DNA of 64,000 nucleotides, from NCBI GenBank assembly GCA_963575645.1, contig OY754472.1, positions 26,413,401-26,477,400 on the forward strand, written 5' to 3'. Shown here piece after piece: positions 52,077-64,000 of the stretch. Under the pieces are notes generated by a model, which saw only the letters and a program-made list of their open reading frames with translations, searched no databases and was not told where the DNA came from. Each line of letters begins with the position of its first letter. Position 1 is the first letter of the stretch. Both the position numbers and the translations under genes were made by a program. This DNA comes from Xanthostigma xanthostigma. Its lineage: Eukaryota; Arthropoda; Insecta; Raphidioptera; Raphidiidae.

Positions 52077-52736
52077 ACCCTCATGAAATAAAGCAATTTT
52101 GCCTATCAGGACTCATTTGCACCTAATTGTCATAAAGCATGTAAAAACTGCTTGTATGCGTTAAAATAATGTTTAATATGCAGTTTGCATTTTCTTATGA
52201 GAGAATGATCGAAAACTGATTTATATAGTGTAAATAGACTAACTTTCATGAAATAAAGCAATTTTGACTATAAGGACTCATTAGCCCCTAATTGTCATAA
52301 AGCATGTAAAAACTGCTTGTATGCGTTAAAATAATATCTAATATGCAGTTTGCATTTTCTTATGACAGAATGATCCAAACCTGAATGTTATAGTGTAAAT
52401 TGACTTACCTTTGTACAATAAAGCAATTTTGCCTATAATTACTCATTTGCACGCAATTGTCGTGAAGCATGTAAAAACTGCTTGTCAGCGTTAAAATAAT
52501 GGTTAATATGCAGTTTGCATTTTCTTATGAGAGAATGATCCAAACCTGAATGTTATAGTGAAAGTAGACTTACCTTTGTGAAATAAAACAATTTTGCCTC
52601 TAAGGACTTATTTGCACCTAATTGTCGTAAACCATGTAAAAACCGCTTGTCTGCGTGAAAATGATAGTCAATATTCAGTTTGCATTTTCTTATGAGAGAA
52701 TGATCCAAACCTGAATATTATAGTGTAAATAGACTT
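52077..52736 (+). repeat. 660-bp four-monomer unit, copy 2 of an exact duplication
   Basis: Exact tandem repeat of 51417-52076 (4 x 165 bp), all rare variants included. The homologous place in the sister 8.7-kb segment (42685-43344) has this series only once, so the duplication is younger than the 8.7-kb duplication. Confidence 0.93.
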
Positions 52737-54298
52737 ACCCTCATGAAATAAAGCAATTTTGCCTATAAGGACTCATTTGCACCTAATTGTCATAAAGCAT
52801 GTAAAAACTGCTTGTATGCGTTAAAATAATAGTTAATATGCAGTTTGCATTTTCTTGTGAGAGAATGATCCAAACCTGAATGTTATAGTGTAAGTAAACT
52901 TACCTTTGTAAAACAAAGCAATTTTGCCTATAAGGACTCATTTGCACCTAATTGTCGTAAAGCATGTAAAAACTGCTTTTCTGCGTTAAAATAATGGTTA
53001 ATTTGCAGTTTGCATTTTCTTATGAGAGAATAATCCAAACCTGAATTATATAGTGTAAATAGACTAACCTTCATTAAATAAATCAATTTTGCCTATAAGG
53101 ACTCATTTGCCCCTAATTGTCATAAAGCATGTAAAAACTGCTTGTATGCGTTAAAATAATGGTTAATATGCAGTTTGCATTTTCTTATGAGAGAATGATC
53201 CAAACCTGAATGTTATAGTGTAAATAGACTTACCTTTGTAAAATAAAGCAATTTTGCCTATAAGGACTCATTTGCACCTAATTGTCATAAAGCTTGTTAA
53301 AACTGCTTGTATGCGTTAAAATAATAGTTAATATGCAGTTTGCATTTTCTTATGAGAGAATGATCCAAACCTGAATGTTATAAATTAGGTAAACTTACCT
53401 TTGTAAAATAAAGCAATTTTGCCTATAAGGACTCATTTGCACCTAATTGTAAAGCATGTAAAAACTGCTTCTCTGCGTTAAAATAATGGTTAATATGCAG
53501 TTTGCATTTTCTTATGAGAGAATGATCCAAACCTGAATGTTATAGTGTAAATAGACTAACCCTCATGAAATAAAGCAATTTTGCCTATCAGGACTCATTT
53601 GCACCTAATTGTCATAAAGCATGTAAAAACTGCTTGTATGCGTTTAAATAATGGTTAATATGCAGTTTGCATTTTCTTATGAGAGAATGATCCAAACCTG
53701 AATGTTATAGTGTAAATAGACTTACCTTCATGAAATAAAGCAATTTTGCCTATAAGGACTCATTTGCCCCTAATTGTCATAAAGCATGTAAAAACTGCTT
53801 GTATGCGTTAAAATAATGGTTAATATGCAGTTTGCATTTTCTTATGAGAGAATGATCCAAACCTGAATGGTATAGTGTAAATAGACTTACCCTCATAAGA
53901 TAATGCAATTTTGCCTATAAGGACTTATTTGCACCTAATTGTCGTAAACCATGTAAAAACTGCTTGTCTGCGTGAAAATGATAGTCAATATTCAGTTTGC
54001 ATTTTCTTATGAGAGAATGATCCAAACCTGAATATTATAGTGTAAATAGACTTACCCTCATGAAATAAAGCAATTTTGCCTATAAGGACTCATTTGCCCC
54101 TAATTGCCATAAAGCATGTAAAAACTGCTTGTATGCGTTTAAATAATGGTTAATATGCAGTTTGCATTTTTTTATGAGAGAATGATCTAAACCTGAATGT
54201 TATAGTGTAAATAGACTTACCCTCATGAAATAAAGCAATTTTGCCTATAAGGACTCATTTGCACCTAATTGTCATAAAGCAAGTAAAAACTGCTTGTA

Positions 54299-57200
54299 TG
54301 CGTTAAAATAATGGTTAATATGCAGTTTGCATTTTCTTATGAGAGAATGATCCAAAACTGAATGATATAGTGTAAATAGACTTACCTTCATGAAATAACA
54401 CAATTTTGCCTATAAGGACTCATTTGCCCCTAATTGTCATAAAGCATGTAAAAACTGCTTGTATGCGTTAAAATAATGGTTAATATGCAGTTTGCATTTT
54501 CTTATGAGAGAATGATCCAAACCTGAATGTTATAGTCTAAATAGACTTACCTTTGTAAAATAAAGCAATTTTGCCTATAAGGACTTATTTGCACGCAATT
54601 GTCGTGAAGCATGTAAAAACTGCTTGTCTGCGTTAAAATGATAGTAAATATGCAGTTTGCATTTTCTTATGAGAGAATGATCCAAACCTGAATGTTATAG
54701 TGTAAATAGACTAACCCTCATGAAATAAAGCAATTTTGCCTATCAGGACTCATTTGCACCTAATTGTCATAAAGCATGTAAAAACTGCTTGTATGCGTTA
54801 AAATAATGTTTAATATGCAGTTTGCATTTTCTTATGAGAGAATGATCGAAAACTGATTTATATAGTGTAAATAGACTAACCTTCATGAAATAAAGCAATT
54901 TTGACTATAAGGACTCATTAGCCCCTAATTGTCATTAAGCATGTAAAAACTGCTTGTATGCGTTAAAATAATATCTAATATGCAGTTTGCATTTTCTTAT
55001 GACAGAATGATCCAAACCTGAATGTTATAGTGTAAATTGACTTACCTTTGCACAATAAAGCAATTTTGCCTATAAGGACTCATTTGCCCCTAATTGTCAT
55101 AAAGCATGTAAAAACTGCTTGTATGCGTTAAAATAATGGTTAATATGCAGTTTGCATTTTTTTATGAGAGAATGATCTAAACCTGAATGTTATAGTGTAA
55201 ATATACTTACCCTCATGAAATAAAGCAATTTTGCCTATAAGGACTCATTTGCACCTAATTGTCATAAAGCATGTAAAAACTGCTTGTATGCGTTTAAATA
55301 ATGGTTAATATGCAGTTTGCATTTTCTTATGAGAGAATGATCCAAACCTGAATGATATAGTGTAAATAGACTTACCTTCATGAAATAAAGCAATTTTGCC
55401 TATAAGGACTCATTTGCCCCTAATTGTCATAAAGCATGTAAAAACTGCTTGTATGCGTTAAAATAATGGTTAATATGCAGTTTGCATTTTCTTATGAGAG
55501 AATGATCCAAACCTGAATGTTATAGTCTAAATAGACTTACCTTTGTAAAATAAAGCAATTTTGCCTATAAGGACTCATTTGCACGCAATTGTCGTGAAGC
55601 ATGTAAAAACTGCTTGTCTGCGTTAAAATGATAGTAAATATGCAATTTGCATTTTCTTATGAGAGAATGATCCAAACCTGAATGTTATAGTGTATATAGA
55701 CTAACCCTCATGAAATAAAGCAATTTTGCCTATCAGGACTCATTTGCACCTAATTGTCATAAAGCTTGTAAAAACTGCTTGTCTGCTATAAAATAATGGT
55801 TAATATGCAGTTTGCATTTTCTTATGAGAGAATGATCCAAACCGGAATGTTATAGTGTAAATAGACTTAACTTCATGAAATAAAGCAATTTTGCCTATAA
55901 GGACTCATTTGCCCCTAATTGTCATAAAGCATGTAAAAACTGCTTGTATGCGTTAAAATAATGGCTAATATGCAGTTTGCATTTTCTTATGAGAGAATGA
56001 TCCAAACCTGAATGTTATAGTGTAAATAGACTTACCTTTGTAAAATAAAGCAATTTTGCCTATAAGGACTCATTTGCACGCAATTGTCGTGAAGCATGTA
56101 AAAACTGCTTGTCTGCGTGAAAATGATAGAAAATATGCAGTTTCCATTTTCTTATGAGAGAATGATCCAAACCTGAATGTTATAGTGTAAATAGACTTAC
56201 CCTCATGAAATAAAGCAATTTTGCCTTTAAAGGCTTATTTGCACCTAATTGTCGTAAAGCATGTAAAAACTGCTTGTCTGCGTTTAAATAATGGTTAATA
56301 TTCAGTTTGCATTTTCTTATGAGAGAATGATCCAAACCTGAATATTATAGTGTAAATAGACTTACCCTCATGAAATAAAGCAATTTTGCCTATAAGGACT
56401 CATTTGCCCCTAATTGTCATAAAGCATGTAAAAACTGCTTGTATGCGTTAAAATAATGGTTAATATGCAGTTTGCATTTTCTTATGAGAGAATGATCCAA
56501 ACCTGAATGTTATAGTCTAAATAGACTTACCTTTGTAAAATAAAGCAATTTTGCCTATAAGGACTCATTTGCACGCAATTGTCGTGAAGCATGTAAAAAC
56601 TGCTTGTCTGCGTTAAAATAATGGTTAATATGCAGTTTGCATTTTCTTATGAGAGAATAATCCAAACCTGAATAATATAGTGTAAATAGACTAACCTTCA
56701 TGAAATAAAGCAATTTTGCCTATAAGGACTCATTTGCACCTAATTGTCATAAAGCTTGTAAAAACTGCTTGTATGCGTTAAAATAATGGTTAATATGCAG
56801 TTTGCATTTTCTTATGAGAGAATAATCCAAACCTGAATTATATAGTGTAAATAGACTTAACTTCATAAAAAAAAGCAATTTTGCCTATAAAGACTCATTT
56901 GCCCCTCATTGTCATAAAGCATGTAAAAACTGCTTGTATGCGTTAAAATAATGGTTAATATGCAGTTTGCATTTTCTTATGAGAGAATGATCCAAACCTG
57001 AATGTTATAGTGTAAATTGACTTACCTTTGTAAAATAAAGCAATTTTGCCTATAAGGACTCATTTGCACGCAATAGTCGTGAAGCATGTAAAAACTGCTT
57101 GTCTGCGTTAAAATAATGGTTAATATGCAGTTTGCATTTTCTTATGAGAGAATAATCCAAACCTAAATAATATAGTGTAAATAGACTAACCTTCATGAAA

Positions 57201-60200
57201 TAAAGCAATTTTGCCTATAAGGACTCATTTGCACCTAATTGTCATAAAGCTTGTAAAAACTGCTTGTATGCGTTAAAATAATAGTAAATATGCAGTTTGC
57301 ATTTTCTTATGAGAGAATGATCCAAACCTAATTGTTGTAGTGTAAATAGACTAACCCTCATGAAATAAAGCAATTTTGCCTATAAGGACTCATTTGCCCC
57401 TAATTGTCATAAAGCATGTAAAAACTGCTTTTATGCGTTAAAATGATAGTAAATATGCAGTTTGCATTTTCTTATGAGAGAATGATCCAAACCTAAATGT
57501 TATAGTGTAAATAGACTAACCCTCATGAAATAAAGCAATTTTGCCTATAAGGACTCATTTGCCCCTAATTGTCATAAAGCATGTAAAAACTGCTTTTATG
57601 CGTTAAAATGATAGAAAATATGCAGTTTGCATTTTCTTATGAGAGAATGATCCAAACCTAAATGTTATAGTGTAAATAGACTAACCCTCATGAAATAAAG
57701 CAATTTTGCCTATAAGGACTCATTTGCACCTAATTGTCATAAAGCTTGTAAAAACTGTTTGTATGCGTTAAAATAATAGTTAATATGCAGTTTGCATTTT
57801 CTTATAAGAGAATGATCCAAACCTGAATGTTACAGTGTAAATAGACTAACCCTCATGAAATAAAGCAATTTTGCCTATCAGGACTTATTTGCACCTAATT
57901 GTCATAAAGCTTGTAAAAACTGCTTGTCTGCGTGAAAATGATAGAAAATATGCAGTTTCCATTTTCTTATGAGAGAATGATCCAAACCTGAATGTTATAG
58001 TGTAAATAGACTTACCCTCATGAAATAAAGCAATTTTGCCAATAAAGACTTATTTGCACCTAATTGTCGTAAAGCATGTAAAAACTGCTTGTCTGCGTTT
58101 AAATAATTGTTAATATGCAGTTTGCATTTTCTTATTAGAGAATGATCCAAACCTGAATGTTATAGTGTAAATAGACTCACCCTCATGAAATAATGCAATT
58201 TTGCCAAAAAGGACTCATTTGCACCTAATTGTCATAAAGCTTGTAAAAACTGCTTGTATGCGTTAAAATAATAGTTAATATGCAGTTTGCCTTTTCTTAT
58301 GAGAGAATGATCCAAACCTGAATGTTATAGTTTAAGTAAACTTACCTTTGTAAAATAAAGCAATTTTGCCTATAAGGACTCATTTGCCCCTAATTGTCAT
58401 AAAGCATATAAAAACTGCTTGTATGCGTTAAAATAATGGTTAATATGCAGTTTGCATTTTCTTATGAGAGAATGATCTAAACCTGAATGTTATAGTGTAA
58501 ATAGACTTACCCTCATGAAATAAAGCAATTTTGCCTATAAGGACTCATTTGCACCTAATTGTCATAAAGCAAGTAAAAACTGCTTGTATGCGTTAAAATA
58601 ATGGTTAATATGCAGTTTGCATTTTCTTATGAGAGAATGATCCAAACCTGACTGTTATAGTCTAAATAGACTTACCTTTGTAAAATAAAGCAATTTTGCC
58701 TATAAGGACTTATTTGCACGCAATTGTCGTGAAGCATGTAAAAACTGCTTGTCTGCGTTAAAATGATAGTAAATATGCAGTTTGCATTTTCTTATGAGAG
58801 AATGATCCAAACCTGAATGTTATAGTGTAAATAGACTAACCCTCATGAAATAAAGCAATTTTGCCTATCAGGACTCATTTGCACCTAATTGTCATAAAGC
58901 ATGTAAAAACTGCTTGTATGCGTTAAAATAATGTTTAATATGCAGTTTGCATTTTCTTATGAGAGAATGATCGAAAACTGATTTATATAGTGTAAATAGA
59001 CTAACCTTCATGAAATAAAGCAATTTTGACTATAAGGACTCATTAGCCCCTAATTGTCATAAAGCATGTAAAAACTGCTTGTATGCGTTAAAATAATATC
59101 TAATATGCAGTTTGCATTTTCTTATGACAGAATGATCCAAACCTGAATGTTATAGTGTAAATAGACTTAACTTCATGAAATAAAGCAATTTTGCCTATAA
59201 GGACTCATTTGCCCCTAATTGTCATAAAGCATGTAAAAACTGCTTGTTTGCGTTAAAATAATGGCTAATATGCAGTTTGCATTTTCTTATGAGAGAATGA
59301 TCCAAACCTGAATGTTATAGTGTAAATAGACTTACCTTTGTAAAATAAAGCAATTTTGCCTATAAGGACTCATTTGCACGCAATTGTCGTGAAGCATGTA
59401 AAAACTGCTTGTCTGCGTGAAAATGATAGAAAATATGCAGTTTCCATTTTCTTATGAGAGAATGATCCAAACCTGAATGTTATAGTGTAAATAGACTTAA
59501 CTTCATGAAATAAAGCAATTTTGCCTATAAGGACTCATTTGCCCCTAATTGTCATAAAGCATGTAAAAACTGCTTGTATGCGTTAAAATAATGGCTAATA
59601 TGCAGTTTGCATTTTCTTGTGAGAGAATGATCCAAACCTGAATGTTATAGTGTAAGTAAACTTACCTTTGTAAAATAAAGCAATTTTGCCTATAAGGACT
59701 CATTTGCACCTAATTGTCGTAAAGCATGTAAAAACTGCTTGTCTGCGTTAAAATAATGGTTAATATGCATTTTGCATTTTCTTATGAGAGAATAATCCAA
59801 ACCTGAATGTTATAGTGTAAATAGACTAACCCTCATGAAATAAAGCAATTTTGCCTATAAGGACTCATTTGCCCCTAATTGTCATAAAGCATGTAAAAAC
59901 TGCTTGTATGCGTTAAAATAATGGTTAATATGCAGTTTGCATTTTTTTATGAGAGAATGATCTAAACCTGAATGTTATAGTGTAAATAGACTTACCCTCA
60001 TGAAATAAAGCAATTTTGCCTATAAGGACTCATTTGCACCTAATTGTCATAAAGCATGTAAAAACTGCTTGTATGCGTTTAAATAATGGTTAATATGCAG
60101 TTTGCATTTTCTTATGAGAGAATGATCCAAACCTGAATGATAAAGTGTAAATAGACTTACCTTCATGAAATAAAGCAATTTTGCCTATAAGGACTCATTT

Positions 60201-62963
60201 GCCCCTAATTGTCATAAAGCATGTAAAAACTGCTTGTATGCGTTAAAATAATGGTTAATATGCAGTTTGCATTTTCTTATGAGAGAATGATCCAAACCTG
60301 AATGTTATAGTCTAAATAGACTTACCTTTGTAAAATAAAGCAATTTTGACTATAAGGACTCATTTGCACGCAATTGTCGTGAAGCATGTAAAAACTGCTT
60401 GTCTGCGTTAAAATGATAGTAAATATGCAATTTGCATTTTCTTATGAGAGAATGATCCAAACCTGAATGTTATAGTGTAAATAGACTAACCCTCATGAAA
60501 TAAAGCAATTTTGCCTATCAGGACTCATTTGCACCTAATTGTCATAAAGCTTGTAAAAACTGCTTGTCTGCCATAAAATAATGGTTAATATGCAGTTTGC
60601 ATTTTCTTATGAGAGAATGATCCAAACCGGAATGTTATAGTGTAAATAGACTTAACTTCATGAAATAAAGCAATTTTGCCTATAAGGACTCATTTGCCCT
60701 TAATTGTCATAAAGCATGTAAAAACTGCTTGTATGCGTTAAAATAATGGCTAATATGCAGTTTGCATTTTCTTATGAGAGAATGATCCAAACCTGAATGT
60801 TATAGTGTAAATAGACTTACCTTTGTAAAATAAAGCAATTTTGCCTCTAAGGACTCATTTGCACGCAATTGTCGTGAAGCATGTAAAAACTGCTTGTCTG
60901 CGTGAAAATTATAGAAAATATGCAGTTTCCATTTTCTTATGAGAGAATGATCCAAACCTGAATGTTATAGTGTAAATAGACTTACCCTCATGAAATAAAG
61001 CAATTTTGCCTTTAAAGGCTTATTTGCACCTAATTGTCGTAAAGCATGTAAAAACTGCTTGTCTGCGTTTAAATAATGGTTAATATTCAGTTTGCATTTT
61101 CTTATGAGAGAATGATACAAACCTGAATATTATAGTGTAAATAGACTTACCCTCATGAAATAAAGCAATTTTGCCTATAAGGACTCATTTGCCCCTAATT
61201 GTCATAAAGCATGTAAAAACTGCTTGTATGCGTTAAAATAATGGTTAATATGCAGTTTGCATTTTCTTATGAGAGAATGATCCAAACCTGAATGTTATAG
61301 TCTAAATAGACTTACCTTTGTAAAATAAAGCAATTTTGCCTATAAGGACTCATTTGCACGCAATTGTCGTGAAGCATGTAAAAACTGCTTGTCTGCGTTA
61401 AAATAATGGTTAATATGCAGTTTGCATTTTCTTATAAGAGAATAATCCAAACCTGAATAATATAGTGTAAATAGACTTACCTTCATGAAATAAAGCAATT
61501 TTGCCTATAAGGACTCATTTGCACCTAATTGTCATAAAGCTTGTAAAAACTGCTTGTATGCGTTAAAATAATGGTTAATATGCAGTTTGCATTTTCTAAT
61601 GAGAGAATAATCCAAACCTGAATTATATAGTGTAAATAGACTTAACTTCATAAAATAAAGCAATTTTGCCTATAAAGACTCATTTGCCCCTCATTGTCAT
61701 AAAGCATGTAAAAACTGCTTGTATGCGTTAAAATAATGGTTAATATGCAGTTTGCATTTTCTTATGAGAGAATGATCCAAACCTGAATGTTATAGTTTAA
61801 GTAAACTTACCTTTGTAAAATAAAGCAATTTTGCCTATAAGGACTCATTTGCACCTAATTGTAAAGCATGTAAAAACTGCTTCTCTGCGTTAAAATAATG
61901 GTTAATATGCAGTTTGCATTTTCTTATGAGAGAATGATCCAAACCTGAATGTTATAGTGTAAATAGACTAACCCTCATGAAATAAAGCAATTTTGCCTAT
62001 CAGGACTCATTTGCACCTAATTGTCATAAAGCTTGTAAAAACTGCTTGTATGCGTCAAAATAATGGTTAATATGCAGTTTGCATTTTCTTATGAGATAAT
62101 GATCCAAACCTAAAAAATATAGTGTAAATAAACTAACCCTCATGAAATAAAGCAATTTTGCCTATAAGGACTCATTTGCACCTAATTGTCATAAGGCTTG
62201 TAAAAACTGCTTGTCTGCGTTAAAATAATGGTTAAAATGCAGTTTGCATTTTCTTATGAGAGAATGATCCAAACCTGAATGTTATAGTGTAATTAGACTT
62301 ACGCTCATGAAATAAAGCAATTTTGCCGATAAGGACTCATTTGCACCTGATTGTCGTAAAGCATGTAAAAACTGCTTGTCTGCTTCAAAATAATGGTTAA
62401 TATGCAGTTTGCATTTTCTTATGAGAGAATGATCCAAACCTGAATGTTATAGTGTAAATAGACTTAACTTCATGAAATGAAGCAATTTTGCCTATAAGGA
62501 CTCATTTGCCCTTAATTGTCATAAAGCATGTAAAAACTGCTTGTATGCGTTAAAATAATGGCTAATATGCAGTTTGCATTTTCTTATGAGAGAATGATCC
62601 AAACCTGAATGTTATAGTGTAAATAGACTTACCTTTGTAAAATAAAGCATTTTTGCCTATAAGGACTCAATTGCACGCAATTGTCGTGAAGCATGTAAAA
62701 ACTGCTTGTCTGCGTGAAAATGATAGAAAATATGCAGTTTCCATTTTCTTATGAGAGAATGATCCAAACCAGAATGTTATAGTGTAAATAGACTTACCCT
62801 CATGAAATAAAGCAATTTTGCCTATAAAGGCTTATTTGCACCTAATTGTCGTAAAGCATGTAAAAACTGCTTGTCTGCGTTTAAATAATGGTTAATATGC
62901 AGTTTGCATTTTCTTATGAGAGAATGATCCAAACCTGAATGTTATAGTGTAAATAGACTTACC
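54299..62963 (+). repeat. Satellite mosaic right of the 8.7-kb pair
   Basis: About 52 monomers that reuse pieces seen elsewhere. TCTGCTATAAAATAATGG and AACCGGAATG near 55.8 kb and TCTGCCATAAAATAATGG near 60.57 kb mark third and fourth relatives of the 16.7/36.2-kb piece. TTTGCCTTTTC near 58.29 kb and TGCCAAAAAGG near 58.2 kb mark a third relative of the 1.1/14.2-kb piece. Two near-identical adjacent monomers with CTTTTATGCGTTAAAATGATAG start near 57411 and 57576. No gene is seen. Confidence 0.8.
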
Positions 62964-64000
62964 TTCATGAAATAAAGCAATTTTGCCTATAAGGACTCAT
63001 TTGCCCCTAATTGTCATAAAGCATGTAAAAACTGCTTGTATGCGTTAAAATAATGGCTAATATGCAGTTTGCATTTTCTTATGAGAGAATGATCCAAACC
63101 TGAATGTTATAGTGTAAATAGACTTACCTTTGTAAAATAAAGCAATTTTGCCTATAAGGACTCATTTGCACGCAATTGTCGTGAAGCATGTAAAAACTGC
63201 TTGTCTGCGTGAAAATGATAGAAAATATGCAGTTTCCATTTTCTTATGAGAGAATGATCCAAACCTGAATGTTATAGTGTAAATAGACTTATCTTCATGA
63301 AATAAAGCAATTTTGCCTATAAGGACTCATTTGCCCCTAATTGTCATAAAGCATGTAAAAACTGCTTGTATGCTTTAAAATAATGGCTAATATGCAGTTT
63401 GCATTTTCTTATGAGAGAATGATCCAAACCTGAATGTTATAGTGTAAATAGACTTACCTTTGTAAAATAAAGCAATTTTGCCTATAAGGACTCATTTGCA
63501 CGCAATTGTCGTGAAGCATGTAAAAACTGCTTGTCTGCGTGAAAATGATAGAAAATATGCAGTTTCCATTTTCTTATGAGAGAATGATCCAAACCTGAAT
63601 GTTATAGTGTAAATAGACTTAACTTCATGAAATAAAGCAATTTTGCCTATAAGGACACATTTGCCCCTAATTGTCATAAAGCATGTAAAAACTGCTTGTA
63701 TGCGTTAAAATAATGGCTAATATGCAGTTTGCATTTTCTTATGAGAGAATGATCCAAACCTGAATGTTATAGTGTAAATAGACTTACCTTTGTAAAATAA
63801 AGCAATTTTGCCTATAAGGACTCATTTGCACGCAATTGTCGTGAAGCATGTAAAAACTGCTTGTCTGCGTGAAAATGATAGAAAATATGCAGTTTCCATT
63901 TTCTTATGAGAGAATGATCCAAACCTGAATGTTATAGTGTAAATAGACTTATCTTCATGAAATAAAGCAATTTTGCCTATAAGGACTCATTTGCCCCTAA
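62964..64000 (+). repeat. 330-bp dimer higher-order repeat at right edge
   Basis: TTCATGAAATAAAGC recurs at 62964, 63294, 63624 and 63954, an exact 330-bp step. Each unit pairs a CTTCATG / CCCCTAATTGTCAT / TATGCG monomer with a CTTTGTAA / ACGCAATTGTCGTG / GCGTGAAAATGATAG monomer. The base before CTTC varies (ACC, ATC, AAC, ATC), which separates the copies. The repeat runs off the window, so its total length is unknown. Confidence 0.92.

Larger units (their letters stand above)
45729..54298 (+). repeat. 8.6-kb higher-order segment, copy 2 of tandem pair
   Basis: 8570 bp, directly abutting copy 1 and ending on the same AAGTAAAAACTGC monomer (45711 and 54281). Relative to copy 1 it gained five monomers near 52.1-52.9 kb (offset rises from 8732 to 9557 at AATCAATTTT, 43524 and 53081). 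It lost about six near 53.4 kb, where it jumps between the two monomers carrying ATTGTAAAGCATG. Confidence 0.85.
10935..64000 (+). repeat. 165-bp satellite DNA array, right segment
   Basis: About 321 monomers in the same orientation and register as the left segment, so the transposon merely splits one array. No inversion and no second foreign insertion is visible. Several monomer classes co-vary. One joins CTTTGTAAAAT with ACGCAATTGTCGTGAAG and GTCTGCG. One joins CTTCATGAAAT with CCCCTAATTGTCATAAAG and GTATGCG. One joins CCCTCATGAAAT with ACCTAATTGTCATAAAGCTTG. One has TTTAAGTAAAC with the 3-bp-short ATTGTAAAGCATG and CTCTGCG. These classes occur in fixed orders that define the higher-order units listed separately. 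Between those units the order is a mosaic of the same pieces. No gene, RNA gene or promoter is supported anywhere in this stretch. Confidence 0.98.

Noticed and set aside
63492-63677. 61-codon minus-strand frame in the satellite
   Set aside because: Reads through the 330-bp dimer by chance and ends in the next monomer; not a gene.
1-64000. CRISPR array
   Set aside because: Direct repeats are 165 bp with no short repeat / unique spacer alternation; the whole unit is repeated and there are no cas genes.
1-64000. CENP-B box or simple telomere repeats in the array
   Set aside because: No sequence fitting TTCG-N4-A-N2-CGGG and no TTAGG or TTAGGG runs were seen, so neither centromere nor telomere identity can be claimed on that ground.

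Overview
The window is almost entirely one tandem satellite DNA. A 165-bp, AT-rich monomer (52 G+C of 165 in one copy I counted, about 31.5% GC) runs head-to-tail in a single orientation from base 1 to base 64000, roughly 370 copies. The only interruption is a 2896-bp DNA transposon at 8039-10934. I see no rRNA, tRNA, CRISPR array, telomere repeat or host gene. A long satellite with higher-order repeats, a spliced transposase gene and AT-rich sequence mean a eukaryote. The transposase resembles an uncharacterised protein family that I recall as abundant in insects and some other invertebrates, so an insect is my best guess, at low confidence. The array could be pericentromeric, subtelomeric or an interstitial heterochromatin block; nothing here decides.

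Layout. 1-8038: satellite, about 49 monomers, irregular order of monomer classes. 8039-10934: cut-and-paste-type transposon with perfect 28-bp terminal inverted repeats, a CATG target duplication, iterated 15-bp subterminal motifs and a two-exon minus-strand transposase gene. 10935-64000: satellite, about 321 monomers, in nested higher-order units. These include three tandem copies of a 2472-bp 15-mer (17898-25313) that look identical apart from one base, an 8.7/8.6-kb tandem pair (36997-45728 and 45729-54298), a 660-bp 4-mer exact duplication (51417-52736) and a 330-bp dimer repeat at the right edge (62964-64000). Dispersed duplications also link 15.4-20.1 kb with 34.9-39.6 kb, 25.3-30.2 kb with 40.0-45.0 kb, and 0.65-2.1 kb with 13.8-15.4 kb.

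The transposon is the only gene-bearing sequence. Its gene reads on the minus strand: exon 1 (about 10607-10510), a 222-bp GT-AG intron (10509-10288), then a long exon 2 (10287-8609). Exon 2 has one reading-frame offset near 10139-10100, so this copy is probably not fully coding even though the 3' 509 codons are open. Insertion-free relatives of the target site exist in the same array (CATG at 1604, 5725 and 14729), giving an internal view of the pre-insertion sequence. The array evolves by unequal exchange at every scale from one monomer to about 9 kb; the transposon is a single recent-looking intruder that was not carried along in those amplifications.
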